Source of the DNA: Pseudarthrobacter defluvii
Lineage (GTDB): Bacteria; Actinomycetota; Actinomycetes; Actinomycetales; Micrococcaceae
NCBI RefSeq assembly: GCF_030816725.1
Contig: NZ_JAUSYG010000001.1
Location: 3,782,001-3,846,000, forward strand
Length of the DNA stretch: 64,000 nt
Direction of reading: 5' to 3'
The notes under the pieces were generated by a model. That model was not told the DNA's origin and searched no databases. It saw only the letters and a program-made list of their open reading frames with translations. The position numbers and the translations under genes are program-made. Each line of letters begins with the position of its first letter. Positions within the stretch are counted from its first letter, which is position 1. Below are positions 53,128 to 62,677 of this stretch, in pieces.

Positions 53128-54882
53128 TCAGCGATTTTCTGGGCCCACGCGGACAGGGTTCCCTGGCCGAGCTTGCGAGGTTAGGGAGTCCGTGGGGAGC
53201 ATGGGGATGCGGACGCCGCGTTCCTTGGCGACGTCGAGGGCGCGCTCGTAGCCGGCGTCGGCATGGCGGATGACGCCCATGCCGGGGTCGTTGGTGAGGA
53301 GGCGTTGGAGCTTTTCAGCGGCGAGGTCGGTGCCGTCGGCGACGGAGACCTGGCCGGCGTGGATGGAGCGGCCGATGCCCACGCCGCCGCCGTGGTGCAG
53401 GGATACCCAAGTGGCGCCGGAAGCGGTGTTGAGGAGGGCGTTGAGCATGGGCCAGTCGGCGATGGCGTCCGAGCCGTCCTTCATGGCCTCGGTTTCGCGG
53501 TACGGGGAGGCCACCGAGCCGGAGTCCAGGTGGTCGCGGCCGATGACGATGGGGGCCTTGACCTTGCCTTCCTTGACGAGCTGGTTGAACAGAAGGCCGG
53601 CTTTGGCGCGTTCGCCGTAGCCCAGCCAGCAGATGCGGGCCGGCAGGCCTTCGAATTCCACCCTTTCCTGGGCTGCGTCGATCCAGCGGTGCAGGTGCTT
53701 GTTCTCGGGGAACAGCTCCTTGATGGCTTCGTCTGTGACGCGGATGTCCTCGGGGTCGCCGGAGAGGGCCACCCAGCGGAACGGGCCCAGGCCTTCGCAG
53801 AAGAGCGGGCGGATGTAGGCGGGGACGAAGCCGGGGAACTCGAAGGCGCGGTTGTAGCCGCCCTTGCGGGCTTCGTCACGGATGGAGTTGCCGTAGTCGA
53901 AGACTTCGGCGCCGGCGTCCTGGAATTCCACCATGGCCTGCACGTGCCGTGCCATGGAGGCCTGCGCTTTCTTGGTGAACCCTTCCGGATCCGCTTCAGC
54001 TTCGCGGTGCCACTCGTCGACGGAGATGCCCTCGGGAAGGTAGCTGAGCGGATCGTGTGCCGAGGTCTGGTCGGTGACGATGTCCACGGTGAGCTCGCCT
54101 GCCTTGTGCCGGCGCAGGATCTCCGGGAAGACCTCGGCGGCGTTGCCGACGTAGCCCACGGACCAGCCGCGGCGCTCTTCCTTGGCCTTGAGCACCTTGG
54201 CGATGGCGGCGTCGAGGTTGGTTTCCACTTCGTCCAGGTAGCGCTTGCCGGCGCGGCGCCGGAGGCGGGACTCGTCGACGTCGACGATCAGGCAGACGCC
54301 CTCGTTCAGGGTGACGGCGAGGGGCTGCGCGCCGCCCATGCCGCCGCAGCCGCCGGTGAGGGTCAGCGTGCCGGCAAGAGTGCCATTCTCATCGCCGGTC
54401 AGCTTCCGGGCGATCGCGGCGAAGGTCTCGAAGGTGCCCTGCAGGATGCCCTGGGTGCCGATGTAGATCCAGGAACCGGCAGTCATCTGGCCGTACATCA
54501 TCAGGCCCTCGGCCTCCAGGCGGCGGAATTCCGGCCACGTGGCCCAGTCACCGACCAGGTTGGAGTTGGCCAGCAGCACGCGGGGCGCCCATTCGTTGGT
54601 GCGGAACACGCCCACCGGCTTGCCTGACTGGACAAGGAGGGTTTCGTCCTTTTCCATGGTCTCCAGCGTGCGGGTGATGGCATCGAACGCGGCCCAGGAG
54701 CGGACGGCCCGGCCGGTGCCACCGTAAACCACCAGGTCATCCGGGCGTTCGGCGACCTCCGGGTCCAGGTTGTTCATCAACATGCGCAGCGGCGCTTCGG
54801 TCTGCCAGGACTTGGCGGTGAGCTCGGTGCCGCGGGCTGCTTTGATCGGGCGGGCCCCTGTGGTGAAATCGGCGGGTGCCAT
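53128..54882 (-). CDS. hutU: Urocanate hydratase
   Basis: The 584-residue enzyme has the NAD-binding [15 protein letters not shown] segment and typical regions [25 protein letters not shown] and [14 protein letters not shown]. It converts urocanate to imidazolone propionate with tightly bound NAD. AAGGAG precedes the ATG by 7 bases. It is upstream of hutH in one operon. The imidazolonepropionase hutI is not in this window. The last 20 or so residues extend past the usual end. Confidence 0.97.
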   Translation of the reverse strand: MAPADFTTGARPIKAARGTELTAKSWQTEAPLRMLMNNLDPEVAERPDDLVVYGGTGRAVRSWAAFDAITRTLETMEKDETLLVQSGKPVGVFRTNEWAPRVLLANSNLVGDWATWPEFRRLEAEGLMMYGQMTAGSWIYIGTQGILQGTFETFAAIARKLTGDENGTLAGTLTLTGGCGGMGGAQPLAVTLNEGVCLIVDVDESRLRRRAGKRYLDEVETNLDAAIAKVLKAKEERRGWSVGYVGNAAEVFPEILRRHKAGELTVDIVTDQTSAHDPLSYLPEGISVDEWHREAEADPEGFTKKAQASMARHVQAMVEFQDAGAEVFDYGNSIRDEARKGGYNRAFEFPGFVPAYIRPLFCEGLGPFRWVALSGDPEDIRVTDEAIKELFPENKHLHRWIDAAQERVEFEGLPARICWLGYGERAKAGLLFNQLVKEGKVKAPIVIGRDHLDSGSVASPYRETEAMKDGSDAIADWPMLNALLNTASGATWVSLHHGGGVGIGRSIHAGQVSVADGTDLAAEKLQRLLTNDPGMGVIRHADAGYERALDVAKERGVRIPMLPTDSLTSQARPGNPVRVGPENR

Positions 54883-55022
54883 GATGGGCTCCTTTTCTTG
54901 GTGTCTGAGATTTCGAAGAAGTTCTGTAACAACTAAAACGCCTGGAGAAGGGGCATCACAGGGCTTTCAAGAGGGTGCTGTCCGGAGTCCCAGACAAGCC
55001 GCCGGCATCTTTTCAGCCAGCC

Positions 55023-55850
55023 TTATTTGACCGGGCGGCCGTGGATTCGGAGAGAGAGTTCGTCGGCCACTTTCTGCACGCGGGCGGCCAGCACCGGCCA
55101 CTGGTCATGGGGCAGTTTGTCCTCCAGGAAGGTGACTGCGACGGCGGCGGTGGGCCAGCCCAAATGGTCGGTGACCGCGGCGGCAATGGAGCCGAAACCG
55201 GGCGTCACCTCGCCGTGTTCGGTGGCATATCCACGCTGCCTTACCTGGTCGAGGTGCGAGGACAGCGCGGAATACTTCATGATGGCGCCCTCCACCTCGT
55301 GCCGGGCGGTGAAGGCCGCCGCGTTCGGGTACAGGGCGCGCACCTGCGATTTGGGCAATGCTGCCAGGATGGCCCGGCCGCTGGCGGTGAGGTGGCTGGG
55401 AAGCCGGACGCCGACGTCCGTCACCAGGGACGGCCGGTTCTTTGCCCGCTCCTCCACGATGTACAGGACGTCGCGGCCGTGCAGGACGGCAAGGTGCGCG
55501 CTCTCGCCGATGGTATCCACCAAACCGGCCAGGAGGGGGCGTCCCAGCCGTGACAGCGGCTCCTGCCGGGAGTACGCCGAACTGAGTTCGAACGCACTGA
55601 TGCCCAGCCCGTACCGCTGCTCCTCGTGGAGATGGAGGACGAAGCCATTGGCCTCCATCACCCCCAGCAGGTGGTAGACACTGGACCTGGGCAGGTCAAG
55701 GCTGGACGCGATCTGGGATGCCGCCATGGGGCCACGCCGCGAAGCCAGCAGCTTGAGGATGCGCAGCGTGTTCTCGGCGGCAGGAACCTTTGACGACGCC
55801 TTGGCGGCGGCCCGCGGCGCCTGGCTGTCCGTGCTTAGTGCAGTGCTCAT
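55023..55850 (-). CDS. IclR-family regulator next to the hut genes
   Basis: The 275-residue protein has an Ala-rich tail (1-24), an IclR winged helix (about 25-85; ASQIASSLDLPRSSVYHLLGVM) and an effector domain (about 100-265; LTASGRAILAALPKSQV, GYATEHGEVTPGFGSIAAAV). It lies 140 bases upstream of hutU on the same strand, so it is probably the hut regulator. The gap before hutU contains a TTCGAA palindrome within GATTTCGAAGAAG that could be its site. Confidence 0.93.
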   Translation of the reverse strand: MSTALSTDSQAPRAAAKASSKVPAAENTLRILKLLASRRGPMAASQIASSLDLPRSSVYHLLGVMEANGFVLHLHEEQRYGLGISAFELSSAYSRQEPLSRLGRPLLAGLVDTIGESAHLAVLHGRDVLYIVEERAKNRPSLVTDVGVRLPSHLTASGRAILAALPKSQVRALYPNAAAFTARHEVEGAIMKYSALSSHLDQVRQRGYATEHGEVTPGFGSIAAAVTDHLGWPTAAVAVTFLEDKLPHDQWPVLAARVQKVADELSLRIHGRPVK

Positions 55851-56012
55851 GGCATTGAAGGTTCTTTCTGGGTAGCTATGTCCGGTATCCCGTACTTAAG
55901 CTTGCGCCCTCCCCCGGCTTTCGAAGTTCCTACCAATGCGCCTGTTGTCTGCAATACCAGACGCCTACCACCATCCTGCCTGCGTGCCTCAGGGTGGATA
56001 ACCTGGCCAAAT

Positions 56013-56987
56013 TCAGATGGTGAGCACAACTTTGCCGCGTGCCCGCCCCTCATGGAGGTACCGGATGGCGGCCGGCGCTTCCGCAAGGGGAAAGACTTTA
56101 TCCACCGCGGGCTTGACGCTGCCAGCTTCCATCAGCGATGCAAGAGCCTCCAGGTCCAGGTGCGTTTCCTTTGCCACAAGCCCCTTGAACTTCCGGCCGG
56201 AAAACAGGGAGACCACCGGGGCAGCAAGGGACCGCTCAAATCCGCCGGTCAACTTGCCGCCCCCTTCGCCGCCAATGATCACCAGGGTGCCCTTGCGTAC
56301 GAGCAGGCGGCGCAGGAAAGACAGCGGGCGGTTGCCGGCCGCGTCCAGGATAAGGTCGTATACCTTTCCGGCGCCCGCGATATACGTCTTGGTGTAGTCA
56401 ACAACGGCATCCGCCCCGAGGGATCGCACCAGTTCAACCTTGGCGGTGCTGCACACGCCTGTCACCTCTGCTCCGAAGGCCTTGGCCAGCTGGACTGCAA
56501 AGGAGCCCACACCCCCGCCCGCGCCAAGGATGAGTACCTTCTGGCCGACGGTGACCTGGCTGGCGTCGCGGACAGCCTGCAGGGCGGTGACGCCGGAAAT
56601 TGGCGAAGCCGCCGCTTCTTCAAAGGAGAGGGCAGAGGGCTTGCGGGCCACCTTGTCCTCTTTGGCGCAGACATACTCGGCAAAGGATCCCTCGCAGGTC
56701 CCGAACACCTCGTCCCCAGGAGAAAAACGGGTCACCCCGGGCCCCACCGCTTCCACCACGCCGGCCACTTCCCGGCCGCGGACGGGAACTTTCGGCTTCC
56801 TCAGGCCGTAACCGAAAAGCCGGACCAGATACGGCAGCCCGGTCATCAGGTGCCAAACGCCCTTGTCCACGCCCGCTGCCCGCACCCGGATCAGCACCTC
56901 CCGGGCGCCGGGCTCCGGCCGGGCGATGTCCCGCAGCTCCAGCACGTCTGCCGATCCATAGACGTCCTGCACGATTGCTTTCACCAT
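56013..56987 (-). CDS. Zinc-independent alcohol dehydrogenase / quinone oxidoreductase family (MDR)
   Basis: ATG 56987 has AAGGAG 5 bases upstream and gives 324 residues. The fold shows the GroES-like part (VLIRVRAAGVDKGVWHLM) and the nucleotide motif LILGAGGGVGSFAVQLAKAFG. There are no clustered cysteines for structural zinc. It reduces quinones or enones with NADPH; substrate unknown. It lies between the IclR gene and the amino-acid permease, transcribed leftward. Confidence 0.9.
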   Translation of the reverse strand: MVKAIVQDVYGSADVLELRDIARPEPGAREVLIRVRAAGVDKGVWHLMTGLPYLVRLFGYGLRKPKVPVRGREVAGVVEAVGPGVTRFSPGDEVFGTCEGSFAEYVCAKEDKVARKPSALSFEEAAASPISGVTALQAVRDASQVTVGQKVLILGAGGGVGSFAVQLAKAFGAEVTGVCSTAKVELVRSLGADAVVDYTKTYIAGAGKVYDLILDAAGNRPLSFLRRLLVRKGTLVIIGGEGGGKLTGGFERSLAAPVVSLFSGRKFKGLVAKETHLDLEALASLMEAGSVKPAVDKVFPLAEAPAAIRYLHEGRARGKVVLTI

Positions 56988-57227
56988 CGATCTCCTTCGG
57001 GCTTGCTGGTACGGGGGCACAACGTGAAGCAGTGCGTCCGCCCGGTTACCGGCGGCCCCTCACGGTATGGAATAGCCGGAGTCGAGTCAAGGGGTGTGCG
57101 GGGCGGTCGGGAAAGAAGCTGTTCGTCTGGAATGAAAGACACCAACCCGCCGTGAGCCTGATCACGGTGCGCCCGAAAATGGTCTGCTGGTTAGCGGCTC
57201 CCCTCCCAATGACGAGAAGGTATTTGC

Positions 57228-58717
57228 ATGCAACCAGCTCCAACCCCAACCCGGAACGAAACCGCGGCGGAACAGCACAACCCAACGGCCGTCGTCGGAC
57301 ACGTCCTCAACAGGGGCCTGAACGTGCGGCACATCCGCTTCATGGCCCTGGGCTCGGCCATCGGCACGGGCCTCTTCTACGGCTCCGCCTCCGCGATCCA
57401 AAAGGCAGGACCCGCCGTCCTGCTGGCGTACATCATCGGCGGCGCCGCCGTGTTCATGGTGATGCGCGCGTTGGGCGAGATGGCGGTCCGCCATCCGGTG
57501 TCCGGCTCCTTCAGCCAGTACGCAAGCCGCTATCTCGGTCCCCTGGCCGGTTTCGTGACCGGCTGGACCTACGTCTTCGAGATGGCCATCGTAGCCATCG
57601 CCGACGTCACGGCATTCAGCATCTATATGGGCTTCTGGTTCCCACAGGTGGACCGCTGGATTTGGATCCTTGCCGTCATTTGCTTCCTGGCCGCCCTGAA
57701 CCTGCTCAGCGTCAAAGTCTTCGGCGAGCTCGAGTTCTGGTTCTCGCTGATCAAGGTCGCGGCCATCATCGCGATGATCGCGGGCGGGGCGGCCCTTATT
57801 GTGTTCGGTTTCCAGGCCGCCGATTCCACCGTGGCGCCCGGACTGGGCAACCTGGTGGAGCACGGCGGCCTGTTCCCGAAAGGCTTCGAAGGCCTGCTGG
57901 CATCCTTTGCTGTGGTGATGTTCGCCTTCGGCGGGATCGAGACGCTGGGCATCACGGCCGGCGAGGCAGCAGATCCCAAGAAGGTCATCCCCAAGGCCGT
58001 CAACACCGTCCCTGTGCGCGTGCTGCTGTTCTACGTCCTCACCCTGGGCGTCCTGATGAGCCTCTTCCCATGGGACCAGGTTGGCACCAGCGGCAGCCCG
58101 TTCGTGCAGATCTTCAGCAGCCTGGGCATCCCGGCTGCACCGCACATCCTGAACGCAGTGGTCATCACGGCTGCACTTTCTGCCATCAACAGCGATATCT
58201 TCGGCGCGGGCCGCATCCTCTTCGGGCTTTCCAACCAGGGCCACGGGCCCGCCGTCTTCGGCAAGGTGTCCCGCCATGGCGTGCCCTGGATGACCGTGGT
58301 GATGATGGCGGGCATCCTCCTGGTCGGCGTGGTCCTGAACGCGGTCATTCCGGAGGACGTGTTCCTGGTGATTGCCTCGATTGCCACCTTCGCCACCGTC
58401 TGGGTGTGGGTCATGATCCTGGCCTCCCATGTGGCAATGAAGCGGGAAATCGCACGCGAGGGCCTGCCGGCGTCGGAATTCCCTTCACCGTGGTGGCCCG
58501 CCGCCTCTGTCCTCACCATCGCGTTCATGGTGCTGGTGATCGCCGTGCTGATGCCTTCGAGGACACCCGGATCGCGCTCTACGTTGGCGCGGCGTGGGTG
58601 GGGCTGCTGGTCCTGGCCTACAGGCTGTGCGTCAAAGGTGACGGACGACGCCGGGCCCACCTCGAGGACGAAACGTCACCGCTGCCGGTGGTCGGGACGG
58701 CCCGGAGCAGCGAATAA
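57228..58717 (+). pseudogene. Amino-acid permease (APC/GABA type) with C-terminal frameshift
   Basis: The main frame from ATG 57228 encodes 11 or so helices of an AAT-family permease ([59 protein letters not shown]). After Met442 (58551-58553) it runs into a basic, cysteine- and tryptophan-rich tail with no family character. The next frame instead continues [20 protein letters not shown] and a normal hydrophilic end stopping at 58717. One missing base after 58553 (ATG-CCTTC instead of ATG-GCC-TTC) explains this. The gene would encode histidine or another amino acid uptake, fitting the adjacent hut genes. Confidence 0.85.
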
Positions 58718-58747
58718 GCTGCGCCTCGCGTACAAGTTATAAGCGAA

Positions 58748-58782
58748 AAGGTGCCCGGTCCCCCAAAGGGGCCGGGCACCTT
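58748..58782 (-). terminator. Terminator between converging permease and reductase
   Basis: An 11-bp stem (AAGGTGCCCGG with CCGGGCACCTT) extended by CCCC-GGGG. On the minus strand it is followed by TTTT, so it serves mainly the leftward reductase gene. Confidence 0.88.
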
Positions 58783-58795
58783 GCCGTTCTGCTGC

Positions 58796-59659
58796 CTACG
58801 CGGAAGCAGCGGCGGTCCGGACCGCCTGGCCGAGTGACGTCGTCGGGCGCCCGATCAGCCGGCGCAGGTCGCCGCTGCTGACCAGCAGATCGCCGCGTGC
58901 GATGCCCAGGTCCGAGTCCGCAAGGATCTGCGCAAAGGCCTCGGGCACGCCTACGCCCGTGAGCAGGCCAACGTAGTCCTGCGCGGGCAGGTCGTTGTAG
59001 GTGATGGTTTTGCCGGTGGCGGCACTGATCTCCGATGCCAGGTCAGCCATCGTGAAGGCGTCGTCGCCGCCCAGCTCGTAGACCTTGCCTGCCTGGCCAT
59101 CGGCTACCAGCACCGCCGCAGCGGCATGGGCGTAATCGGCCCGCGCCGCTCCACTGACCTTGCCCTCCCCGGCGCTGCCCGCGACGGCGCCCTGGGCGAG
59201 GGTGCCGGGCAGCTGCTCGGTGTAGTTTTCCAAGTACCAGCCATTGCGCAGCAGCACGAAGGGAACGCCGGACTCGCGCAGCAGCGCCTCGGTGGCCTTG
59301 TGCTCGTCGGCCAGCAACATGGCTGTGGTGTCCGCGTTGGCGATGCTGGTGTAGGCCAGCAGCTCCACGCCTTCGGTCTTGGCGGCATCAATAACCGTGC
59401 GGTGCTGTTCCACACGCCGCCCCACTTCACTGCCGGAGATCAGCAGCACCCGGTTGGCACCCTTGAGCGCAGCTGCCACTGAGCCCGCATCCGCGTAGTC
59501 CATGGGCTGCACGCGCACCCCGCGTTCCGCGAAATCTGCCAGCTTCCCAATGGAACGTCCGGCTGCGACGATTTCGCCGGCAGGCACTCCCCGCTCCAGG
59601 AGGGCTTCAACAACGTGCCGCCCCAGCTGGCCGGTGGCGCCTGTAACAACGATGCTCAC
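58796..59659 (-). CDS. NmrA/QorB-like NAD(P)-dependent reductase
   Basis: GTG 59659 has AAGGAA 5 bases upstream and begins directly at the Rossmann strand; this gives 287 residues. The nucleotide motif is VTGATGQLGRHVVEALLERG. The remainder (LLISGSEVGRRVEQHRTVID, YTSIANADTTAMLLADEH) matches the QorB/NmrA-type SDRs that reduce quinones or sense NADP. Divergent from an HxlR remnant, the usual partner of such genes. Confidence 0.92.
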   Translation of the reverse strand: MSIVVTGATGQLGRHVVEALLERGVPAGEIVAAGRSIGKLADFAERGVRVQPMDYADAGSVAAALKGANRVLLISGSEVGRRVEQHRTVIDAAKTEGVELLAYTSIANADTTAMLLADEHKATEALLRESGVPFVLLRNGWYLENYTEQLPGTLAQGAVAGSAGEGKVSGAARADYAHAAAAVLVADGQAGKVYELGGDDAFTMADLASEISAATGKTITYNDLPAQDYVGLLTGVGVPEAFAQILADSDLGIARGDLLVSSGDLRRLIGRPTTSLGQAVRTAAASA

Positions 59660-59660
59660 A

Positions 59661-59963
59661 ATGATTCCTTTCGGGATTTCTGCTCTGTCAAAGGGCACAA
59701 CCAACGCGCGGGGAGAGAACTTCCCTTCCCTGCCCCTTGCTTTTGCCGACGGCGTGTTCCCGGCAGGGCGCCCCAGCCGCACCGTACTGGACCACATCAC
59801 CAGCACGTGGGGCGTCCTGATCCTGCTCGCGCTGTCCGAGGGCGAACAGCGGTGGAGTGACCTTCGACGGCGCGCCGAAGGCATCAGCGAGAAGGTGCTG
59901 GCACAGACGCTGAAGACCCTGGAACGCGACGGCCTGGTGAGCACGCGGGGCTGGGCCGGGTAA
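59661..59963 (+). pseudogene. HxlR-family regulator remnant
   Basis: The frame contains a clear HxlR core (FPAGRPSRTVLDHITSTWGV, ALSEGEQRWSDLRRRAEG, SEKVLAQTLKTLERDGLV) but lacks a usable start with a ribosome site and is cut after ERDGLV. Residues STRGWAG and a stop replace the winged half of the domain. Normal members run about 40 residues further. It faces the reductase it would have regulated; probably a dead gene. Confidence 0.8.
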
Positions 59964-60134
59964 GTAGTACCCCTCCCAAAACTCGAGTACCTGTTACTGG
60001 TGTTACTGATGTGAATAGCGCTTAGCGTAGGCGTACGGTGGCGGCCGGAATGGGAGGACCATCCTCCGCTGGGAGCGTTCCGCCAACCAGCACCGTTAGC
60101 AGGCGGCAGGCCGCTGCCTGAAGGAGTTGGTCAC

Positions 60135-60398
60135 GTGGCCGAGGACTACACACACGATCTTTCCGATATGGGCCGGCCCGTCAGCCTCGGCACTGTCTTT
60201 GCCGGGGCCTGGGGACGGACGGTGGCGGTCTTCAGCCCCCGCTGCCCTTACCGCGTGGGCGACACGGTCATAGGCGACGACCCCTTCAGCGGCAGGCGCG
60301 AAGGGGTCGTCGTGTGGCAGGACCGCCGATCCGTGGGGGTCAAGACGCCCCACGGCGTCTTCTTTTTCGACCACCGGCTGGTCAGGCCCCTGGACTGA
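60135..60398 (+). CDS. Small unknown protein
   Basis: An 87-residue protein with GTG start and AAGGAG about 10 bases upstream. It is soluble, with a beta-rich pattern (RTVAVFSPRCPYRVGDTVIGDD, EGVVVWQDRRSVGVKTPHGVFFF). It may form a small barrel fold. Not recognised. It converges with the 3-hydroxybutyrate dehydrogenase gene 4 bases away. The 170 bases upstream have a GTTACTG repeat and no gene. Confidence 0.75.
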   Translation: MAEDYTHDLSDMGRPVSLGTVFAGAWGRTVAVFSPRCPYRVGDTVIGDDPFSGRREGVVVWQDRRSVGVKTPHGVFFFDHRLVRPLD

Positions 60399-60402
60399 CG
60401 TG

Positions 60403-61152
60403 CTACCGGGCGGACCAGCCGCCGTCCATGGTGTAGCTGGCGCCGGTGACCATGCCGGCGTCGTCCGATGCCAACCAGGCCACCAGGGACGCCACCTCGT
60501 CCGGTTCCACCAGGCGCTTGATGGCCGATTCGGTGAGCATCACCTTAGCCAGCACCTCCGATTCGGGGATGCCGTGCACCTGGGCCTGGTCCGCAAGCTG
60601 CTTCTCCACCAGCGGCGTGCGCACGTACCCGGGGTTGATGCAGTTGGAGGTGACGCCGTGCGGTCCGCCCTCCAGCGCCGTCACCTTGCTCAGCCCTTCC
60701 AGGCCGTGCTTGGCAGACACATACGCGCTCTTGAACGGGGAAGCACGGAGACCGTGCACCGAGGAGACGTTGATGATGCGGCCGAACTTGTTGGCATACA
60801 TGTGCGGCAGCGCAGCCCGGATCAGCAGGAACGGCGCCTCCAGCATCAGGGTAATGAGCCTGCGGAAGTCCGCGGGATCGAACTCCTGGATGGGGTTGAT
60901 GCGCTGGATCCCGGCATTGTTGACCAGAATGTCGCAGTCCAGGCTCAGGGTGGCCAGGGAATCCACGTCCAGCAGGTCAACGCCCCATGCGCTGCCGCCC
61001 ACCTCGTCGGCGAGAGCCTCCGCGGCGGCGGAGTCGACGTCGGCCACCACCACTTTCGCACCCCGGGCGGCGAGTGCCCGTGCGCAGGCCGCACCTATTC
61101 CGCTTGCACCGCCGGTGACCAGCGCCCTGCGTCCATTCAACGTGTTGTCCAT
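60403..61152 (-). CDS. 3-hydroxybutyrate dehydrogenase
   Basis: The 249-residue SDR has TGGASGIGAACARALAARG, the NNAG motif and the catalytic Ser-Tyr-Lys in INVSSVHGL and AYVSAKHGLEGL. The segment SNCINPGYVRTPLVEKQLADQ is distinctive for D-3-hydroxybutyrate dehydrogenases. It would oxidise 3-hydroxybutyrate to acetoacetate. It lies 57 bases after the MHS transporter gene, likely one operon for uptake and oxidation of the acid. Confidence 0.9.
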   Translation of the reverse strand: MDNTLNGRRALVTGGASGIGAACARALAARGAKVVVADVDSAAAEALADEVGGSAWGVDLLDVDSLATLSLDCDILVNNAGIQRINPIQEFDPADFRRLITLMLEAPFLLIRAALPHMYANKFGRIINVSSVHGLRASPFKSAYVSAKHGLEGLSKVTALEGGPHGVTSNCINPGYVRTPLVEKQLADQAQVHGIPESEVLAKVMLTESAIKRLVEPDEVASLVAWLASDDAGMVTGASYTMDGGWSAR

Positions 61153-61209
61153 TTCAGTTCTCCTTCGTGCGCCAAAAGATCCAACGGCTACATCAGCCCA
61201 ACAGGCGGC

Positions 61210-62589
61210 TCAGCGGCGCCCTGCGGTCAACAGGCCCTCACGGGCAGCATCTTCCTTGTCCACGTCCTCCAGCGCAATGCCCTTGGTTTCCTTCAGACTC
61301 AGCACGGCCACGGCGGTAATTGCACACGCAACCACCAGGTAGATGGCGGTGGGCACCCAGGATCCGGTGTCCTTCAGCCACTGGGTGGCCAGCAGCGGCG
61401 CCAGCGAGCCCGCGAAGATGGACGTGACCTGCGAGCCGAGGGAGGCACCGGAGTACCGCATGCGGGTGGGGAACATCTCGGCCATGATGGCCGGCTGCCC
61501 TGCGTACATCAGGCCGTGCAGGCACAGGCCGATGGTCACGGCGAGGACGATGACGACTGCGTTCCGGGTATCAAACATCGGAAACGCGAAGAACGGCCAG
61601 GTGGCGCCCAGGACAGTGCCGGCCAGGTAGACGGGCTTGCGTCCGATCCGATCTGCCAGGCGGCCGTACTGCGGGATGATCGCGAAGTGGATGACGTGGG
61701 CGATCAGCAGCGCCAGCAGCAGCGAGGAGGTGTCGTACTTGTGCACGCTCTTCAGATAGACGATCGCGAAGCTGACCACCAGGTAGTACATGATGTTTTC
61801 CGCGAACCGCAGCCCCATGGCCTGGAAGATGCCCTTGGGGTACTTGCGCAGGACCTCGAAGACGCCGTAGCTGACGGCCTGTTCCTTCTCCACCAGTTCC
61901 TTGGCTTCGAGGAAGATCGGTGACTCACTGACGTTGGTGCGGATGTAGTAGCCCACGAACACGATCACGGCCGAGAGCCAGAACGCCACGCGCCAGCCCC
62001 AGCCCAGGAACGCCTCGCTGCTGAGGGTGGTGGACATGATGTACAGCACCAGGGTGGCCAGCAGGTTGCCCACCGGGACGGCGGCCTGGGGCCAGCTGGA
62101 CCAGAAGGCGCGGGTCTTGTTGGGGCTGTGTTCGGCCACCAGGAGGACAGCACCGCCCCATTCGCCGCCCAGCGCGAAGCCCTGGATGAAGCGCAGGGCC
62201 ACCAGCAGTGCCGGAGCCAGGTATCCGATGTCGGCGAAGCCGGGCAGGCAGCCCATCAGGAATGTGGAGATGCCGATGATCACGATGGTGAGCTGCAGGG
62301 TGGGCTTGCGGCCCAGCTTGTCACCGACCTGGCCGAACACGATGCCGCCCAGGGGACGGGCGATGAAGCCCACGGCGTAGGTGAGGAAGGCCTGGATGAT
62401 TCCGTCCAGGTCATTGCCCGTGGACGGAAAGAAGTACTTGCCGAAGACCAGGGTGGCAGCGGTGGCGTAGAGGAAGAACTCGTACCATTCCACAACGGTG
62501 CCCACCATGGAGGCGGCAACAATCCTCTTCAGTCCTGATCCTTCGGGTGCATGCCCGGCGTCGTTGGCCGGGCGCTGCTCTACGCTCAT
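61210..62589 (-). CDS. MHS-family MFS transporter
   Basis: From ATG 62589 the protein has 459 residues and 12 helices. The family motifs GTVVEWYEFFLYA, GFIARPLGGIVFGQVGDKLGRK and RFIQGFALGGEWGGAVLLVAEH are those of the metabolite:H+ symporters (ShiA/ProP group). The neighbouring 3-hydroxybutyrate dehydrogenase suggests 3-hydroxybutyrate as substrate. Transcribed divergently from the LysR regulator, the likely controller. Confidence 0.93.
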   Translation of the reverse strand: MSVEQRPANDAGHAPEGSGLKRIVAASMVGTVVEWYEFFLYATAATLVFGKYFFPSTGNDLDGIIQAFLTYAVGFIARPLGGIVFGQVGDKLGRKPTLQLTIVIIGISTFLMGCLPGFADIGYLAPALLVALRFIQGFALGGEWGGAVLLVAEHSPNKTRAFWSSWPQAAVPVGNLLATLVLYIMSTTLSSEAFLGWGWRVAFWLSAVIVFVGYYIRTNVSESPIFLEAKELVEKEQAVSYGVFEVLRKYPKGIFQAMGLRFAENIMYYLVVSFAIVYLKSVHKYDTSSLLLALLIAHVIHFAIIPQYGRLADRIGRKPVYLAGTVLGATWPFFAFPMFDTRNAVVIVLAVTIGLCLHGLMYAGQPAIMAEMFPTRMRYSGASLGSQVTSIFAGSLAPLLATQWLKDTGSWVPTAIYLVVACAITAVAVLSLKETKGIALEDVDKEDAAREGLLTAGRR

Positions 62590-62677
62590 TGTTTCTCCTA
62601 GTGTCCACATTGACACGCGCTGTGATCTCCAGCACAGGTGACCCAGCTGAGTATTCCTGCACAAGTGAGGCACTTCA

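Noticed and set aside
56600..58717. 705-residue frame overlapping the amino-acid permease
   Set aside because: Only its last 54 codons are meaningful, as the frameshifted end of the permease; the rest is a shadow frame.
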